Assembly (NCBI GenBank): GCA_012274445.1
Contig: JAAROD010000093.1
Span: 992,001 to 1,056,000 of the forward strand
Reading direction: 5' to 3'
Origin: Sclerotiophoma versabilis
Taxonomy: Eukaryota > Ascomycota > Dothideomycetes > Pleosporales > Didymellaceae
DNA length: 64,000 nucleotides
The position numbers were made by a program, and so were the translations under genes. Positions 1 through 9,234 of this stretch are shown here, one piece after another. How positions within the stretch are numbered: position 1 is the first letter of the stretch; the number at the start of each line of letters is the position of its first letter. Under the pieces are notes generated by a model. It was given only the letters and a program-made list of their open reading frames with translations. It made no database searches and was not told the origin of the DNA.

Positions 1-92
1 TCGAGTGGGCGCACCTTTGCAAAGGACAGCCGCGCCTGGGCCTGGGCCTGCTCCTGCTGCGTGGGTGCTGCAGAGGCCATGTGCGCAGTCAT
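1..92 (-). CDS. 5' end of an unidentified gene, cut by the window edge
   Basis: Reading leftwards from an ATG at 92, the minus strand stays open to the window edge. It gives about 30 residues, beginning MTAHMASAAPTQQEQ and rich in Ala and Gln. A second in-frame ATG lies at 80. I do not recognise the protein and too little is present to assign a family. The open frame and the gene-free stretch to its right, which would serve as its promoter, are the only support. Confidence 0.35.
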   Translation of the reverse strand, partial: MTAHMASAAPTQQEQAQAQARLSFAKVRPL

Positions 93-743
93 GTCTGCAG
101 TGGTGTCCGCAGTGGTGTCGGTGCAGGGAGGGCTGACGTGAGCGGGCGCGCGGGTGCAGAGGAGAGCAGGTCGGCGTGGGCGGTGCCGGGGTGGTGAGCA
201 AACGAGGGTGGTCGTGGGCCGAGTGGGCGGTTCAGGAAACGGGATGCTCAAGGAAAGTCGCGGTAGGCAGGGCCAGAGAGCTGGACATTGTGGGATGCCG
301 ACATTCGAGGCTGTATGCTGGGGTCTGCGTTGGATGCGGGCGGTTGCGCAGGGCGGTGCGCGGGCGCGTAGCGGGGCGTGGGCAGGCAGAGGCCAGACGG
401 GCGGGCGGGCGCAGCAGGCGAGGGCGAATTGGCGGCGCGGAGGGCAGAGGCAGCGCAGCGCGGGGCGGGCTGGTGGTGTGCGGGGGGGGGGGGGGGTGAG
501 GGCGAGGGAAGAGCAGCGATGTTTCGGGCGTGGGTGGTCAGAGAAGAGCGCCGACAAGTTCTCCCGCGCCGATGACTTTTCCATGCTCACGTGTGACCTC
601 ATGCGCGTCGCAGCGCCGACGGACACTGCACATTGCACTGCACACAGCACGCTGCGGAACCTCGTCTCTCCTGGAGCCGTACCCCCACGCACACGCGCAC
701 ACACATCCACACCCACACCACACCCACACTCACACCCACAAGC
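93..743. other. GC-rich intergenic region with a G homopolymer
   Basis: This stretch separates the leftward edge gene from the rightward zinc-knuckle gene. It holds a run of about 15 G at 481-496 and CA-rich, CACA-type low-complexity DNA at about 690-740 just before the zinc-knuckle ATG. Long open frames here come from high GC content and low stop frequency and show no domain. Confidence 0.6.
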
Positions 744-1571
744 ATGTTGCGCCGGCCAGGCAGCGGCCCGTCCAAGGCCTCGGCCACGACGCTCTGCCAG
801 AAGTGCCTCCAGCGCGGCCACTACAGCTACGAGTGCAAGGCCAAGGCGTCGGACCGGCCGTACAAGTCGCGCCCCTCGCGCACCCAGCAGCTGCTCAACC
901 CGTCGCTGCAGCCCAAGCTCAGCACCGACGTGCCCGCCGACCTCGTGCGCAGGAAGGGCGTGGCCGACGACATACTCAGCAGGAAGGAGGCAGAGCGCGG
1001 CCGCACCGCAGCCCGGAAGCGCAGCAGGTCCCGCTCCTCCTCGCCCGACTCGGTCTCGACCGTCTCCACGAACCGCTCGCCGTCGCGCTCGCCGTCGCGC
1101 TCGCCGGCCCCGCGCCGCCAGAAGCGCCATGGCCGGCGCGGTCACGGGGGGAGCGCGAGGCAGAGAAGCCGGAGCACGAGCACGAGCAGACACAGGCGGC
1201 CTGCAGGACGGACGCCGACTCGGGGGGAGCGCGAGCGGAGCAGGAGTGCGGACCGCCTGGACACGGCCGACCGCGAAAGTCGATACTCACGGTCGGGGTC
1301 GAGAGCAGAACACTCACGGTCACGGTCGGGGTCACGACCAGAACACCCACGGTCACGTTCGAGGTCACGGTCGAGGTTGAGACCGCCACCGCCGGAACCC
1401 CAACGCGCACGCCGCCGCGAGCGCAACGGGCGACAAGACAGATTCGACCAGGAGCCTGCAGAGAAGGATGGGAAGCCCGGCTCACCCCCGCCTCCGCCCG
1501 CGCCGAGGGAGAGGAGCTTGAGTCCGTTCAGCAAGCGCGTTGCGCTGACGCGGGCGATGAACGCGCGGTAG
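744..1571 (+). CDS. Zinc-knuckle protein with RS-rich tail (ZCCHC10-like)
   Basis: A single-exon protein of 275 aa. Near the N-terminus it has one CCHC knuckle, CQKCLQRGHYSYEC (C18, C21, H26, C31), spaced CX2CX4HX4C, followed by a conserved-looking basic stretch (YKSRPSRTQQLLNP). From about residue 95 onward it becomes an Arg/Ser, Arg/Pro and Arg/Glu-rich disordered tail like those of splicing-associated RS proteins. This arrangement matches the fungal relatives of ZCCHC10. A role in RNA binding or mRNA processing in the nucleus is inferred from the knuckle and the RS tail. I chose the ATG at 744 because the 37 codons before it encode CA-repeat leader sequence. The gene converges on the cwf18 gene. 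The family is fairly secure; the exact role is not. Confidence 0.8.
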   Translation: MLRRPGSGPSKASATTLCQKCLQRGHYSYECKAKASDRPYKSRPSRTQQLLNPSLQPKLSTDVPADLVRRKGVADDILSRKEAERGRTAARKRSRSRSSSPDSVSTVSTNRSPSRSPSRSPAPRRQKRHGRRGHGGSARQRSRSTSTSRHRRPAGRTPTRGERERSRSADRLDTADRESRYSRSGSRAEHSRSRSGSRPEHPRSRSRSRSRLRPPPPEPQRARRRERNGRQDRFDQEPAEKDGKPGSPPPPPAPRERSLSPFSKRVALTRAMNAR

Positions 1572-1961
1572 ATGCACAGCGTACTGTTTTTTTTTTTTTT
1601 TTGTTTTTTTTTGTTTTTTTTCAAGTTTTTATTCTTGAGTGAATGGACGTGGATGGAGACACGAATGGATGGGTTCGCTTGAGGCTCGTCAAGCCTGCAT
1701 TGTATCATTAGCTTCTAGATACCCCTTGACTACCCGAACACGGCATTCTATCAACCTCGCTGCTGTCGTCTTCTTGGCCAGTCGCCGCCCTGTCTTGCCA
1801 TGTCCTCTCACCTCTGCCTCGCAGCCCGAGGGGCCGAGGGAAATGCACAGCGCCGTTGGTCTGCTACGCGTGTTACTCGCAGCGCTCCCGCATAGCGCAC
1901 ACGGCACACCAGCATGAAGCAGTATTTTTTATCAGTCTTGCCACATCCATCTCTGTCCTTC
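1572..1961. other. Convergent intergenic region with T-tract
   Basis: This is the 3' region between two convergent genes. A T-rich tract at 1587-1640 (several runs of 7-15 T interrupted by G) lies just after the zinc-knuckle stop codon and may sit in its 3' UTR. I see no gene here. Confidence 0.55.
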
Positions 1962-2618
1962 TCACCCCTCGACAGCATCGTCCTCGGCCTCGATCCTCCT
2001 CTCCCTCTCTCCCTCGGCCTCCCGCAGATGCATAGCCTCGACCAGCTCACCCCCTTCCATCCCCACCTCTTCGCCCTCGCCCTCGCCCTCGCCCTTCCCA
2101 GCCCCAATCTTGATTTGTCTCTGCGCCTCAACCCTCTCCCGGACTAAGCTCGCAACCGCAGTCTCCGTCGCCCGCTCCAGCCCCCCCGTGCGCATCTTCT
2201 CGTGCAGATCCCGCTTGAGATCCGAATTCGGCTTGCGCGGCTGCAGCTTGAACAGATCCAGCGCCGCATCGCCGTTGGCCGTGTCCGCGTCGGCGGCCGT
2301 CTTGGTCTGCAGCGCGAGTTGCGCCGCTTTGTACTCGAGCGTGTTTTCGGGCTGCGCGATGGGCGTGTGCTCGAAGCCGAGCTTGACGTTGCGCGTCGAG
2401 GGGTCGAAGTTGCGGCCGCTGAGGTACGTGGTTGCTGCTGGGGGTTCCGAGGGGCTGGTGGAAGTAGTGGTGAGGGCGGTGGAGGCGTCGGTGGAGGCGT
2501 CTTGGGTGTCGTCCTGGGTGTCGTCCGATGGCGCTTGTTTGCGCTTCAGCGATTTGAGCTGGGCGAGGCGCGCTTTGCGGTCGTTGGAGGCGGCGGAGAG
2601 GTGCTCGTGCGAGGACAT
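1962..2618 (-). CDS. cwf18: Pre-mRNA splicing factor cwf18 / CCDC12 family
   Basis: A single-exon protein of 218 aa. The core motif LDLFKLQPRKPNSDLKRDL, followed by the ASLVRERVEAQRQ segment, matches the conserved block of CCDC12/Cwf18 ('LAPRKPDWDLKRD...ELIRERL' in the animal protein). CCDC12/Cwf18 is a small component of the NTC-related set of the active spliceosome. The N-terminus has a basic coiled-coil start (SNDRKARLAQLKSLKRKQ) also typical of the family. The middle is Thr/Ser/Asp-rich and the tail Glu/Gly-rich, both probably disordered. The ATG at 2618 is the first that gives the family N-terminus; the frame stays open far upstream only because the neighbouring DNA is GC-rich. It is divergent from the PPR gene, with 384 bp between start codons. 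Confidence 0.88.
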   Translation of the reverse strand: MSSHEHLSAASNDRKARLAQLKSLKRKQAPSDDTQDDTQDASTDASTALTTTSTSPSEPPAATTYLSGRNFDPSTRNVKLGFEHTPIAQPENTLEYKAAQLALQTKTAADADTANGDAALDLFKLQPRKPNSDLKRDLHEKMRTGGLERATETAVASLVRERVEAQRQIKIGAGKGEGEGEGEEVGMEGGELVEAMHLREAEGERERRIEAEDDAVEG

Positions 2619-3002
2619 GGTGGCTGGGTGGTGTTGCGGTGTTTGCGCAGCCTGGCAATTGGGGAGCAGTGCAATTGGGCGCGGGCGCTGGGAGGATGTG
2701 TTTCCGTCGCGCAGGTCTGGCGAGTGGGGCAGTGGTCGACCGCGCGCAGGCGTGGGTATAGTGGAGTGGACAGTAGAGTGGACAGTAGAGTGGACAGTAG
2801 AGTGGACAGCAGAGTGGACAGCAGAGTGGACAGCAGAGTGGATAGTAGTGATGGGCGGTGCCGGCCAAAAGTTCGGAGGTGAGTGCGGCGGCCGGCTTGG
2901 ACCACAGCGGCAGCATCTCATGGGCGCAGCTTTTTCGCGCGACGCCGCCATCACCCCATCTCCGCGCCATGGCTCGCTGAAGACTGCCGCCTCCTCTCTC
3001 CC
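2619..3002. promoter_or_regulatory. Shared promoter region of cwf18 and the PPR gene, with minisatellite
   Basis: This is the divergent intergenic space between two start codons. It contains a 12-bp minisatellite at 2763-2847. The rest has no recognisable gene. Confidence 0.6.
2763..2847. repeat. 12-bp minisatellite, about 7 units
   Basis: The unit AGAGTGGACAGT (variants ending AGC, one GGATAG) repeats about seven times without interruption. It lies between the divergent cwf18 and PPR start codons. The unit length is a multiple of three, so shadow frames read through it. Confidence 0.9.
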
Positions 3003-6000
3003 ATGCCCCGCGCCCGCGTTCCCAGTGCTAGCCGCTTCGCCAGCGCCGACGCCCTCCTCCTGCCCTGGCTCGCCCCGAGAGCTTACGCCGAGTCTCCTGT
3101 CCCGAGCCGCCCACGCCGTGATGGGAAGACCAGCGCCGCGCAGAAGGAGCTGGGACTGGCGGTCCAGCCGAATGCAGACGAAGCGCTGTCCTGCCCTCCA
3201 TGGCAGTCGCGACCCAGCACTGCGCGGCCAGGCCAGCCGTCGCCGATGACCCGGACGCCTGCACGACCACGCGCTGCAGCCTCGCTGGACCTTCGCTACC
3301 TCGACATCGCATCCTTTGCCCACCGACACGCAAGACGCTATTCTACCAATCCAGACAGCTCCAGCAGCACACGCATCACTACCGACCTGTCCAATGGCAC
3401 CCGCTACTCGCCGCGCCGGTCCTGGAAAGACGAAGTGGCCCGGCAGGTCGAGCACCTGGACCCTCAGCGCGCGGGCCGGCGGCGACTCAAATACATTGCC
3501 CAGGCAGAGGCGCGCCTGAGCAGCCATGCCGAGCGACTGCAGCGGAACCGCAGAAACTACACAAACAAGCTGCTCTACGACGGCCAGTACCGATCGCTGC
3601 GGCGCTTCATTCTCAGTCTGAAGCGGTACTATGTCACCACCGAGGATGTGAGGAAGCACACCTCGATGCACGCAGAGGACGAGCACTGGCTGCTTACGAC
3701 CTTTGCGGCCCTGGACAGGTCCACCTACGCGCGCGTGAATGCGCTCACGGAACCCGTCACCCTGGACCACGACCCCCGCTGTCGGGAGAACACCCAGCAG
3801 TTGCTCGACGGCGTCGACAGCGACGGCGGGTCGCGCATCTGGTTCAACTGGCACTACTCCAAAGAGCGCCAGGAGTTGTACGAGAGCACGCTCGTCTACA
3901 TGCTGGAACACAAGCCTGGATATGCCCAAGACTTCCTAACAGTGCTAGCTGCTGACGAACAATTGCCGCGCTCCAAACTGCCTCTCCTGGCAGACGCCCT
4001 CGCCTATCTGGCAAAGCTGCATGTCAAAGGACACTACCCCTCGGACCAGGGCTGGGAAGCTACGCCAGACGCCAACGTTCGAAACTTCGTCACTACCTTT
4101 CTCATCTGCACGCGATTTGTAGACACGGCAGTCTACTCACAGGATCTGCTTCACAGCCTAGTGCTGTTGGCCGATGTGGCAGACCTGAAGAAGATCTACG
4201 ACGCTCTGATCGAGTCAAACACGCGTCTTTCTCTCGGCACTACCTTGCATTTCGCCTCCGCCTTTGGTGAAGCTGGCGAGTTCCGCTATGCTTTACAGTC
4301 TCTCGGGCGCCGCCTCGCCGCCTTCAATGACACAGACCGCGAGCCCATCGTCAACTCGGAACGTGTTCGATGGACCTGCGCAGCCATCCTTCGTGGCAGC
4401 ATGCGTGAAGCCAAGAACTACCATGAGACGCCAGGCATAGTGGCGGCCTTTGTTGATTTTGGCGTCAAAATGGATCTGTTGCTCTACGACGTGGTTATGC
4501 ACAATGCTATGGAAGCCGGTGACTTTGCCACCGCCTTTAAAGTCTTCAACGCTTTGGACAGCAACGGGCTGAAGCCGGACAAGTACACCTTTTCCATCCT
4601 ACTTCATGGCTGCACAACACAGAACGATCCCGCAATGTTCAAGGCCTTTGCTGAGTTCTGCTCGAAGAAAGCGAAAGAGCTGCGGGATCCCTGGCTGGCT
4701 ACAGATTTCCTCTACTACACCTACGTCTGCGAACAGAACAAGCCTGTTGCCTCGCAGGATGCAACCTTGGTTTGGCGGGCCTATCTTGACCTGTTCGACC
4801 TGACGCCGTTGGAGCCTTTCTCCAGATTTGGAAGCCGTGCGATGAAAGATGCCATCGACCAGAGCATCTTTCATCGCACGGCTTCCAAATCTGGGGTGGA
4901 GAGGAAGGGCGTGCTTGATTCAGGAGTGGAGAGAAAGGGCCCACTTGATTCTGGAATGGAGAGGAAGAGGCTCGCTCCAACACCCGCAGCACTACACTTC
5001 ATGCTCCAAACCGAGATCCAGGCAATCCAGAACCTAAGCGTCCACTACCTCGAGCGCCTCTACAAGACCTTCCAACACGCCGTATCCTCAAACAGAGCCC
5101 ATGCAGCGCTCACCTCGCTATCCCAAAAACCAATCATCTGGAACACCTTCCTCTACGCCTTCTGCAAAAGGGGACAGTACGCCTCCGCCTCCGCCGTCGT
5201 CAAAGACATGACCGCCCACGGCACCGCGCCCAACGTCTACTCTTGGAACATATTCATGCAGTCCTTCTTCAAGACCGGGCAAGTCGCAGCCGCCGAACGC
5301 GTCTTCGAGCTCATGCGCGCCCGCGGCGTAGACCCAGACGCGTACACGCACGGCGTCATGGTGCGCGGCTACGCCAAGGCGCAGCTCGTGGACCGCATCG
5401 GCGAGACAATGCAGCACATCAGCGAGGACGACCAGCTCGATCCCGATCTCCTGCGGGCCCTGGGCCAGGTGCAGAGGCGCGCCGACTTGACAGCTAGTCT
5501 GGAGAGGAACAGGCTTGCCAAAGTCAGGAAGGACGCTGAAGACGCCGAGCGCAGAGCGAAGGAAGAAGAGAAGAGGCTCGACTTGCCGCGCTTCAAGAGC
5601 TTGTTTCAGCAGGCCGTCACCTTCAGGGAGCCGACGCACTGGGACAACGGGGGTGTGGAGGATGCAGACGATTTCATGGAGCCGGACGAGCCTGCTACCG
5701 TGGAGTCCAGCGCTCAAGACCAGCGTCTGGAACAGAGTCTCGATACGAGCAGTTCAGTGGAACACATTCCGTCTTCTACCGCCGTCAATGTGGACGCTGA
5801 TAAGAGAGATGTGAACGCGAACGCGGACGACTATCTGGAGCCAGAGGACGAGCCCAACAGGATCCAAGACAACAGCACCCGCACTTCCGCCTTGGACCCA
5901 CGACAGCCCACCACTGTAAAGGATGGAGATGTGGATGTGGACGTGCGGTACGAAGCCTTTCTCAGCCCAGACTCCTCTGTTGCTGCCAATCCCAAGAACA

Positions 6001-6056
6001 TTACATCAGAGAGTTCACCACGCGCTGAACGAGACTTGCAGCGCGATGCTACTTAG
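3003..6056 (+). CDS. Pentatricopeptide repeat (PPR) protein, mitochondrial
   Basis: A single-exon protein of 1017 aa. The N-terminus is Arg/Ser/Ala-rich with almost no acidic residues, as expected for a mitochondrial presequence. PPR motifs are clearest at about residues 490-540 (MEAGDFATAFKVFNALDSNG, then LKPDKYTFSILLHGC) and 710-800 (IIWNTFLYAFCKRG, APNVYSWNIFMQSFFKTGQV, GVDPDAYTHGVMVRGYAKA). A charged coiled coil follows at about 835-862, then an acidic, disordered tail. PPR proteins bind organellar RNA and act in its processing, stability or translation; the target cannot be read from sequence. I took the ATG at 3003 over an in-frame ATG 40 codons upstream because it begins the presequence-like segment. 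The gene carries a perfect 31-bp inverted repeat and a 30-nt tandem repeat at about residues 607-650, described separately. Confidence 0.85.
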   Translation: MPRARVPSASRFASADALLLPWLAPRAYAESPVPSRPRRDGKTSAAQKELGLAVQPNADEALSCPPWQSRPSTARPGQPSPMTRTPARPRAAASLDLRYLDIASFAHRHARRYSTNPDSSSSTRITTDLSNGTRYSPRRSWKDEVARQVEHLDPQRAGRRRLKYIAQAEARLSSHAERLQRNRRNYTNKLLYDGQYRSLRRFILSLKRYYVTTEDVRKHTSMHAEDEHWLLTTFAALDRSTYARVNALTEPVTLDHDPRCRENTQQLLDGVDSDGGSRIWFNWHYSKERQELYESTLVYMLEHKPGYAQDFLTVLAADEQLPRSKLPLLADALAYLAKLHVKGHYPSDQGWEATPDANVRNFVTTFLICTRFVDTAVYSQDLLHSLVLLADVADLKKIYDALIESNTRLSLGTTLHFASAFGEAGEFRYALQSLGRRLAAFNDTDREPIVNSERVRWTCAAILRGSMREAKNYHETPGIVAAFVDFGVKMDLLLYDVVMHNAMEAGDFATAFKVFNALDSNGLKPDKYTFSILLHGCTTQNDPAMFKAFAEFCSKKAKELRDPWLATDFLYYTYVCEQNKPVASQDATLVWRAYLDLFDLTPLEPFSRFGSRAMKDAIDQSIFHRTASKSGVERKGVLDSGVERKGPLDSGMERKRLAPTPAALHFMLQTEIQAIQNLSVHYLERLYKTFQHAVSSNRAHAALTSLSQKPIIWNTFLYAFCKRGQYASASAVVKDMTAHGTAPNVYSWNIFMQSFFKTGQVAAAERVFELMRARGVDPDAYTHGVMVRGYAKAQLVDRIGETMQHISEDDQLDPDLLRALGQVQRRADLTASLERNRLAKVRKDAEDAERRAKEEEKRLDLPRFKSLFQQAVTFREPTHWDNGGVEDADDFMEPDEPATVESSAQDQRLEQSLDTSSSVEHIPSSTAVNVDADKRDVNANADDYLEPEDEPNRIQDNSTRTSALDPRQPTTVKDGDVDVDVRYEAFLSPDSSVAANPKNITSESSPRAERDLQRDAT
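4822..4894. repeat. Perfect 31-bp inverted repeat inside the PPR coding sequence
   Basis: Arms 4822-4852 and 4864-4894 are exact reverse complements, with an 11-nt loop at 4853-4863. The reading frame passes through both arms without a stop. Confidence 0.95.
4893..4970 (+). repeat. 30-nt coding tandem repeat (GVERKGVLDS-type)
   Basis: Two full units (4893-4922, 4923-4952) and a partial third encode GVERKGVLDS, GVERKGPLDS and GMERKR. The array begins directly at the outer edge of the inverted repeat. Confidence 0.9.
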
Positions 6057-6468
6057 TACTATTCTGTAGCTGGATAGGTTGGCTGGTGCATGTGCGTATA
6101 CGTGTGTACACATGTATATTGTATTGTACAGTAATATAGTAGTATAATAACAAGGACTCTTACACTACTTAACCCTTTACGCGTGTTGTGTTATCTTGTA
6201 TCACGCGTTATATTTGCAGTCTCCGGTTTCCAAACGCTGCATAACCTTTTATCCCACGCTCACCCCTGTCTTGCATAGAGTCTGTCTTGCGAGTTTTTAT
6301 TACTTATATAAAAGGCCTTGACATACGCACCTTTCAGTATCTTATGCAGATGCACTCATCATGCTACCTTGAAGAACAAGTTTGCAATTTTTGTATAGGA
6401 AAATCCATCTCAAAAGAAACGCGATTGAACTGGTAAGTCTTCCTACCAACATGATGAACAAAACCCTG
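6057..6468. other. Convergent intergenic region
   Basis: AT-richer 3' DNA between the convergent PPR and HET genes. No gene, RNA or strong repeat is visible. Confidence 0.5.
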
Positions 6469-8466
6469 CTAACACAAAGCAAATTCTCGCAGTGAAATAT
6501 TCTCCCCACTCCCCTGACTCAGGATTTCCCCATCCATCAGCCCATGAATGTAGCATTCTCCGATGACATGGTACAGATCGTCACCGTATGGCCTCAAGAC
6601 CACTGGACACTTGCAACCTAATAAGATGGCCACGACGTCTCCTGGGCGAACGGCTTTTGGAACCAAGCCTAGATAACCTGTTTCTGTTGTGACAAGGGCT
6701 CTTTGATCTAAGGAGAGGAGAGCCAAGCGCATGCATCGCAAAGTGATGGCAATATCTACACCCTTCCTGCCTGATTGTGGAAAGAAATTCCGAAAGCTCT
6801 GGCCTCCGATACGGAACTCCTCGTTGTGCTTTCTGAATTCGTGGAATCTTCGAAAATAGCTCGACCGGGAGAGTTTGAGCCAGTCCGGCGTCGAACGGAA
6901 GTTGGCAGGGCTACTATCAGTGTTCCATTCCGATATCCATGGTACCTCAAGGAGAAGTTTTCCAGTGGCTCCAGGGTGGTCCATAAGTAATGTCTGCTGA
7001 AGTGCTTCCGAGACTCGACCGCTGTATCTAGTCGAGGCATTACGTGATTGGATAGAATGATAATGTGGAGAAGGCTCAGTTGCAACGCCATCGACCGTGT
7101 CCACTTGAAATCCGCTACAAACAAGGTGGTTGCCATCTCTTCCTTTTTCGAGAAACCGGATTTTGGCAGGCAAGCTTCCGCTCGCTTGGCGGCATCTCAA
7201 ATACCGGATGTGGTGGCGCCCAAATGGTATTCTCCAATCGGGTACCCACGAAGGCCACCCTTCCTTAATTGGGATACCTCCAAACATGATCTGCTCCAAT
7301 CTCCCTGTCTTCTTGATAATGGATATCATGAAATCCGTATAGACTTGCTGCTCCGAGAGCTTGTAATCCGGAATGACATGTGCAGAAACAGCAGAGTCCA
7401 ACAAGCCGAGTATGCTGTAGACTTTGTCCCTTTTATCGGTTGCGTCGGCACGGCGGACTATATTCAACAAGAGGTCCAAGCTAACTTCAGCATTTGGGTT
7501 GAAGGTCAGACTTGCTAGACGATACACGCGACCGGCCATGGACCACGCATTCAATTCCAAGTCATGATCCGATCGATAGGAATGGTCTTCGGACGTTTGC
7601 AACAACTCTTGACAGTAAACAACACCCAAACGTATCATTCTCCTCGTCAGCTTGAATTTTCCGCACATGATCAAAGTCGAGTTGTGATTCATCGCGAGCT
7701 CCTGTATAATCCACGATCGGTTCCAATAAGGCTTCTGCATGAAGGCGAAAAGAGCGGGCCATCCTGCAACTAGCAGGTCCGCTGGAAGTTGCAGTGGATT
7801 GGCCACACACGGATTCCGACAAAGATGACGCATCGTCTGAACTGCGTTCCTGTCCGTTTTCTCCTCTTGACCCAGCCAGACTACAACGGCTCTAGCTCGA
7901 CCGTAGATTTCCCTCATGCGCTTGACCTGTTCATTTCGCTCGTCGACATTTTCCTGCTCGATACACAGCGAATCCACCCAATAACACATACCCAATCGTG
8001 TCTCCTGCAGGCCTCGTAAAGCTCTCAACGCTTCTTCGAGATTCCTTGAAACCTCTCTGCAAACCCCGTTTACGAGGATGGTCCTTGCGTTGCCTCCGTC
8101 GCCCCACGTGTACGATAAAGCTTCAAAATCGCCCCAGGCGTACCGAAAGTCGCTGGGTTGATTGTGATTCTGCATGAGGCCCATAAATGTGGCCTCGTCA
8201 AGCTCCGTTTGTTCCAAGGTTGAATCTCGCAGATCCACGTACTTGGTGAATGCATCCCATACTTTTGGGCGTTTTTGGTTTGGCAGGTATCCCTGGTGCG
8301 ACTGAGAGTAGAGAGAATCTCCAAGCGGAACATTTTCGATAGAACAGTGAACGACGTCGTCGGCTGAGAACGGGCTGGAGAGATCAAGGAACCTAAGAAC
8401 ACGGATCTCATTCTTCGTCTTGTCGAGCGGCTTGTACTGCATCTGGAAACTAAAAGGGGGCGCCAC
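6469..8466 (-). CDS. HET-domain (heterokaryon incompatibility) protein
   Basis: An intact single-exon protein of 665 aa. The HET core is clear: EALSYTWGD (residues 115-123), ILVNGVCREVSRNLEEALRAL, YWVDSLCIEQ (162-171) and VKRMREIYGRARAVVVWLG (181-199). The segment before it (YKPLDKTKNEIRVLRFLDL) is the usual lead-in of HET-only proteins, and the C-terminal half is the poorly conserved region typical of this class (LRPYGDDLYHVIGECYIHGL near the end). HET domains are fungal death-effector modules that act in non-self recognition after hyphal fusion, and many belong to large variable families. It has no NACHT, WD or ankyrin part of its own. The divergent neighbour is the broken NB-ARC gene. Confidence 0.92.
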   Translation of the reverse strand: MAPPFSFQMQYKPLDKTKNEIRVLRFLDLSSPFSADDVVHCSIENVPLGDSLYSQSHQGYLPNQKRPKVWDAFTKYVDLRDSTLEQTELDEATFMGLMQNHNQPSDFRYAWGDFEALSYTWGDGGNARTILVNGVCREVSRNLEEALRALRGLQETRLGMCYWVDSLCIEQENVDERNEQVKRMREIYGRARAVVVWLGQEEKTDRNAVQTMRHLCRNPCVANPLQLPADLLVAGWPALFAFMQKPYWNRSWIIQELAMNHNSTLIMCGKFKLTRRMIRLGVVYCQELLQTSEDHSYRSDHDLELNAWSMAGRVYRLASLTFNPNAEVSLDLLLNIVRRADATDKRDKVYSILGLLDSAVSAHVIPDYKLSEQQVYTDFMISIIKKTGRLEQIMFGGIPIKEGWPSWVPDWRIPFGRHHIRYLRCRQASGSLPAKIRFLEKGRDGNHLVCSGFQVDTVDGVATEPSPHYHSIQSRNASTRYSGRVSEALQQTLLMDHPGATGKLLLEVPWISEWNTDSSPANFRSTPDWLKLSRSSYFRRFHEFRKHNEEFRIGGQSFRNFFPQSGRKGVDIAITLRCMRLALLSLDQRALVTTETGYLGLVPKAVRPGDVVAILLGCKCPVVLRPYGDDLYHVIGECYIHGLMDGEILSQGSGENISLREFALC

Positions 8467-9234
8467 CTGGTATCCGCCGGTTCAAAGAACAGATAATGCT
8501 AAACTCGTATCTGAATGTGTCGCGGAGGTTCCAGACTTATGAACGCGTTGCTTGTAACGTTTCGCAGTCAAGTTGCTTCTCGAAGGACATAGAAACTCGT
8601 TTCTGTGCTATAGCACTCACCGGTTTTTGAAAGGCCGGTGAGGACTTGAGAGGATGGAGAACTCACTGCCATAGGTTTACGAACATGCAGCTGTGGCTAC
8701 ATGCCAGGCTGAGAACTTGTGTTGCCCAATCCGACCCTATACGGGATGTGGTGCACGTAAGTCTCCCCGCACCTGGCTAAAGTGACTTTTGTAAATGCTG
8801 TACCTAGTTAGGGAGAGGCGATAATAGCGCACCAATCACGCTTTAGCACATAGCAGCATCCGGTGTCTTCACTGTGCCTCCCACTCACCGGAACGCCATC
8901 ATAATATGTAAGGCGACCTATTATGACAAGATGCCATCTGTGGGAAATGCAATAGTTGACCTGGTTTGACATGTGGAGGGCTCGGCTGTATTAGAATCAT
9001 CGGCGGCACAGCGTAGATGGATGTTGGCAAGTCGCCACTACTGAGGGAAGTGTGGCCGACCCGAACCAGTAGAAGGGCCGTAGAGGCTGAATGCCTTCCG
9101 TGGCGTTACTGGTAGTAGAAAGATAACGATAGCTGAACGGCTAGAATTTAAGGGTTGCAGCCAGGCTGTACTATCTTTCAGTCGACCTCAAGCTCAGTGA
9201 AAGGCATTGTCACTTTCGTACCCCCGCTTGCGCC
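8467..9234. promoter_or_regulatory. Divergent region between the HET gene and the NB-ARC relic
   Basis: No gene is visible. A short hairpin-forming palindrome (CTCACCGG ... CCGGTGAG) lies at about 8616-8642. The region probably holds the HET promoter. Confidence 0.45.

Noticed and set aside
154..1642. Long overlapping open frames of 100-408 codons on both strands
   Set aside because: They arise from high GC content and repetitive RS codons. None has a domain, and they overlap the zinc-knuckle gene in other frames.
2619..3929. Upstream extension of the cwf18 frame to 655 codons
   Set aside because: The extension runs through the minisatellite and antisense to the PPR gene. The family N-terminus starts at 2618.
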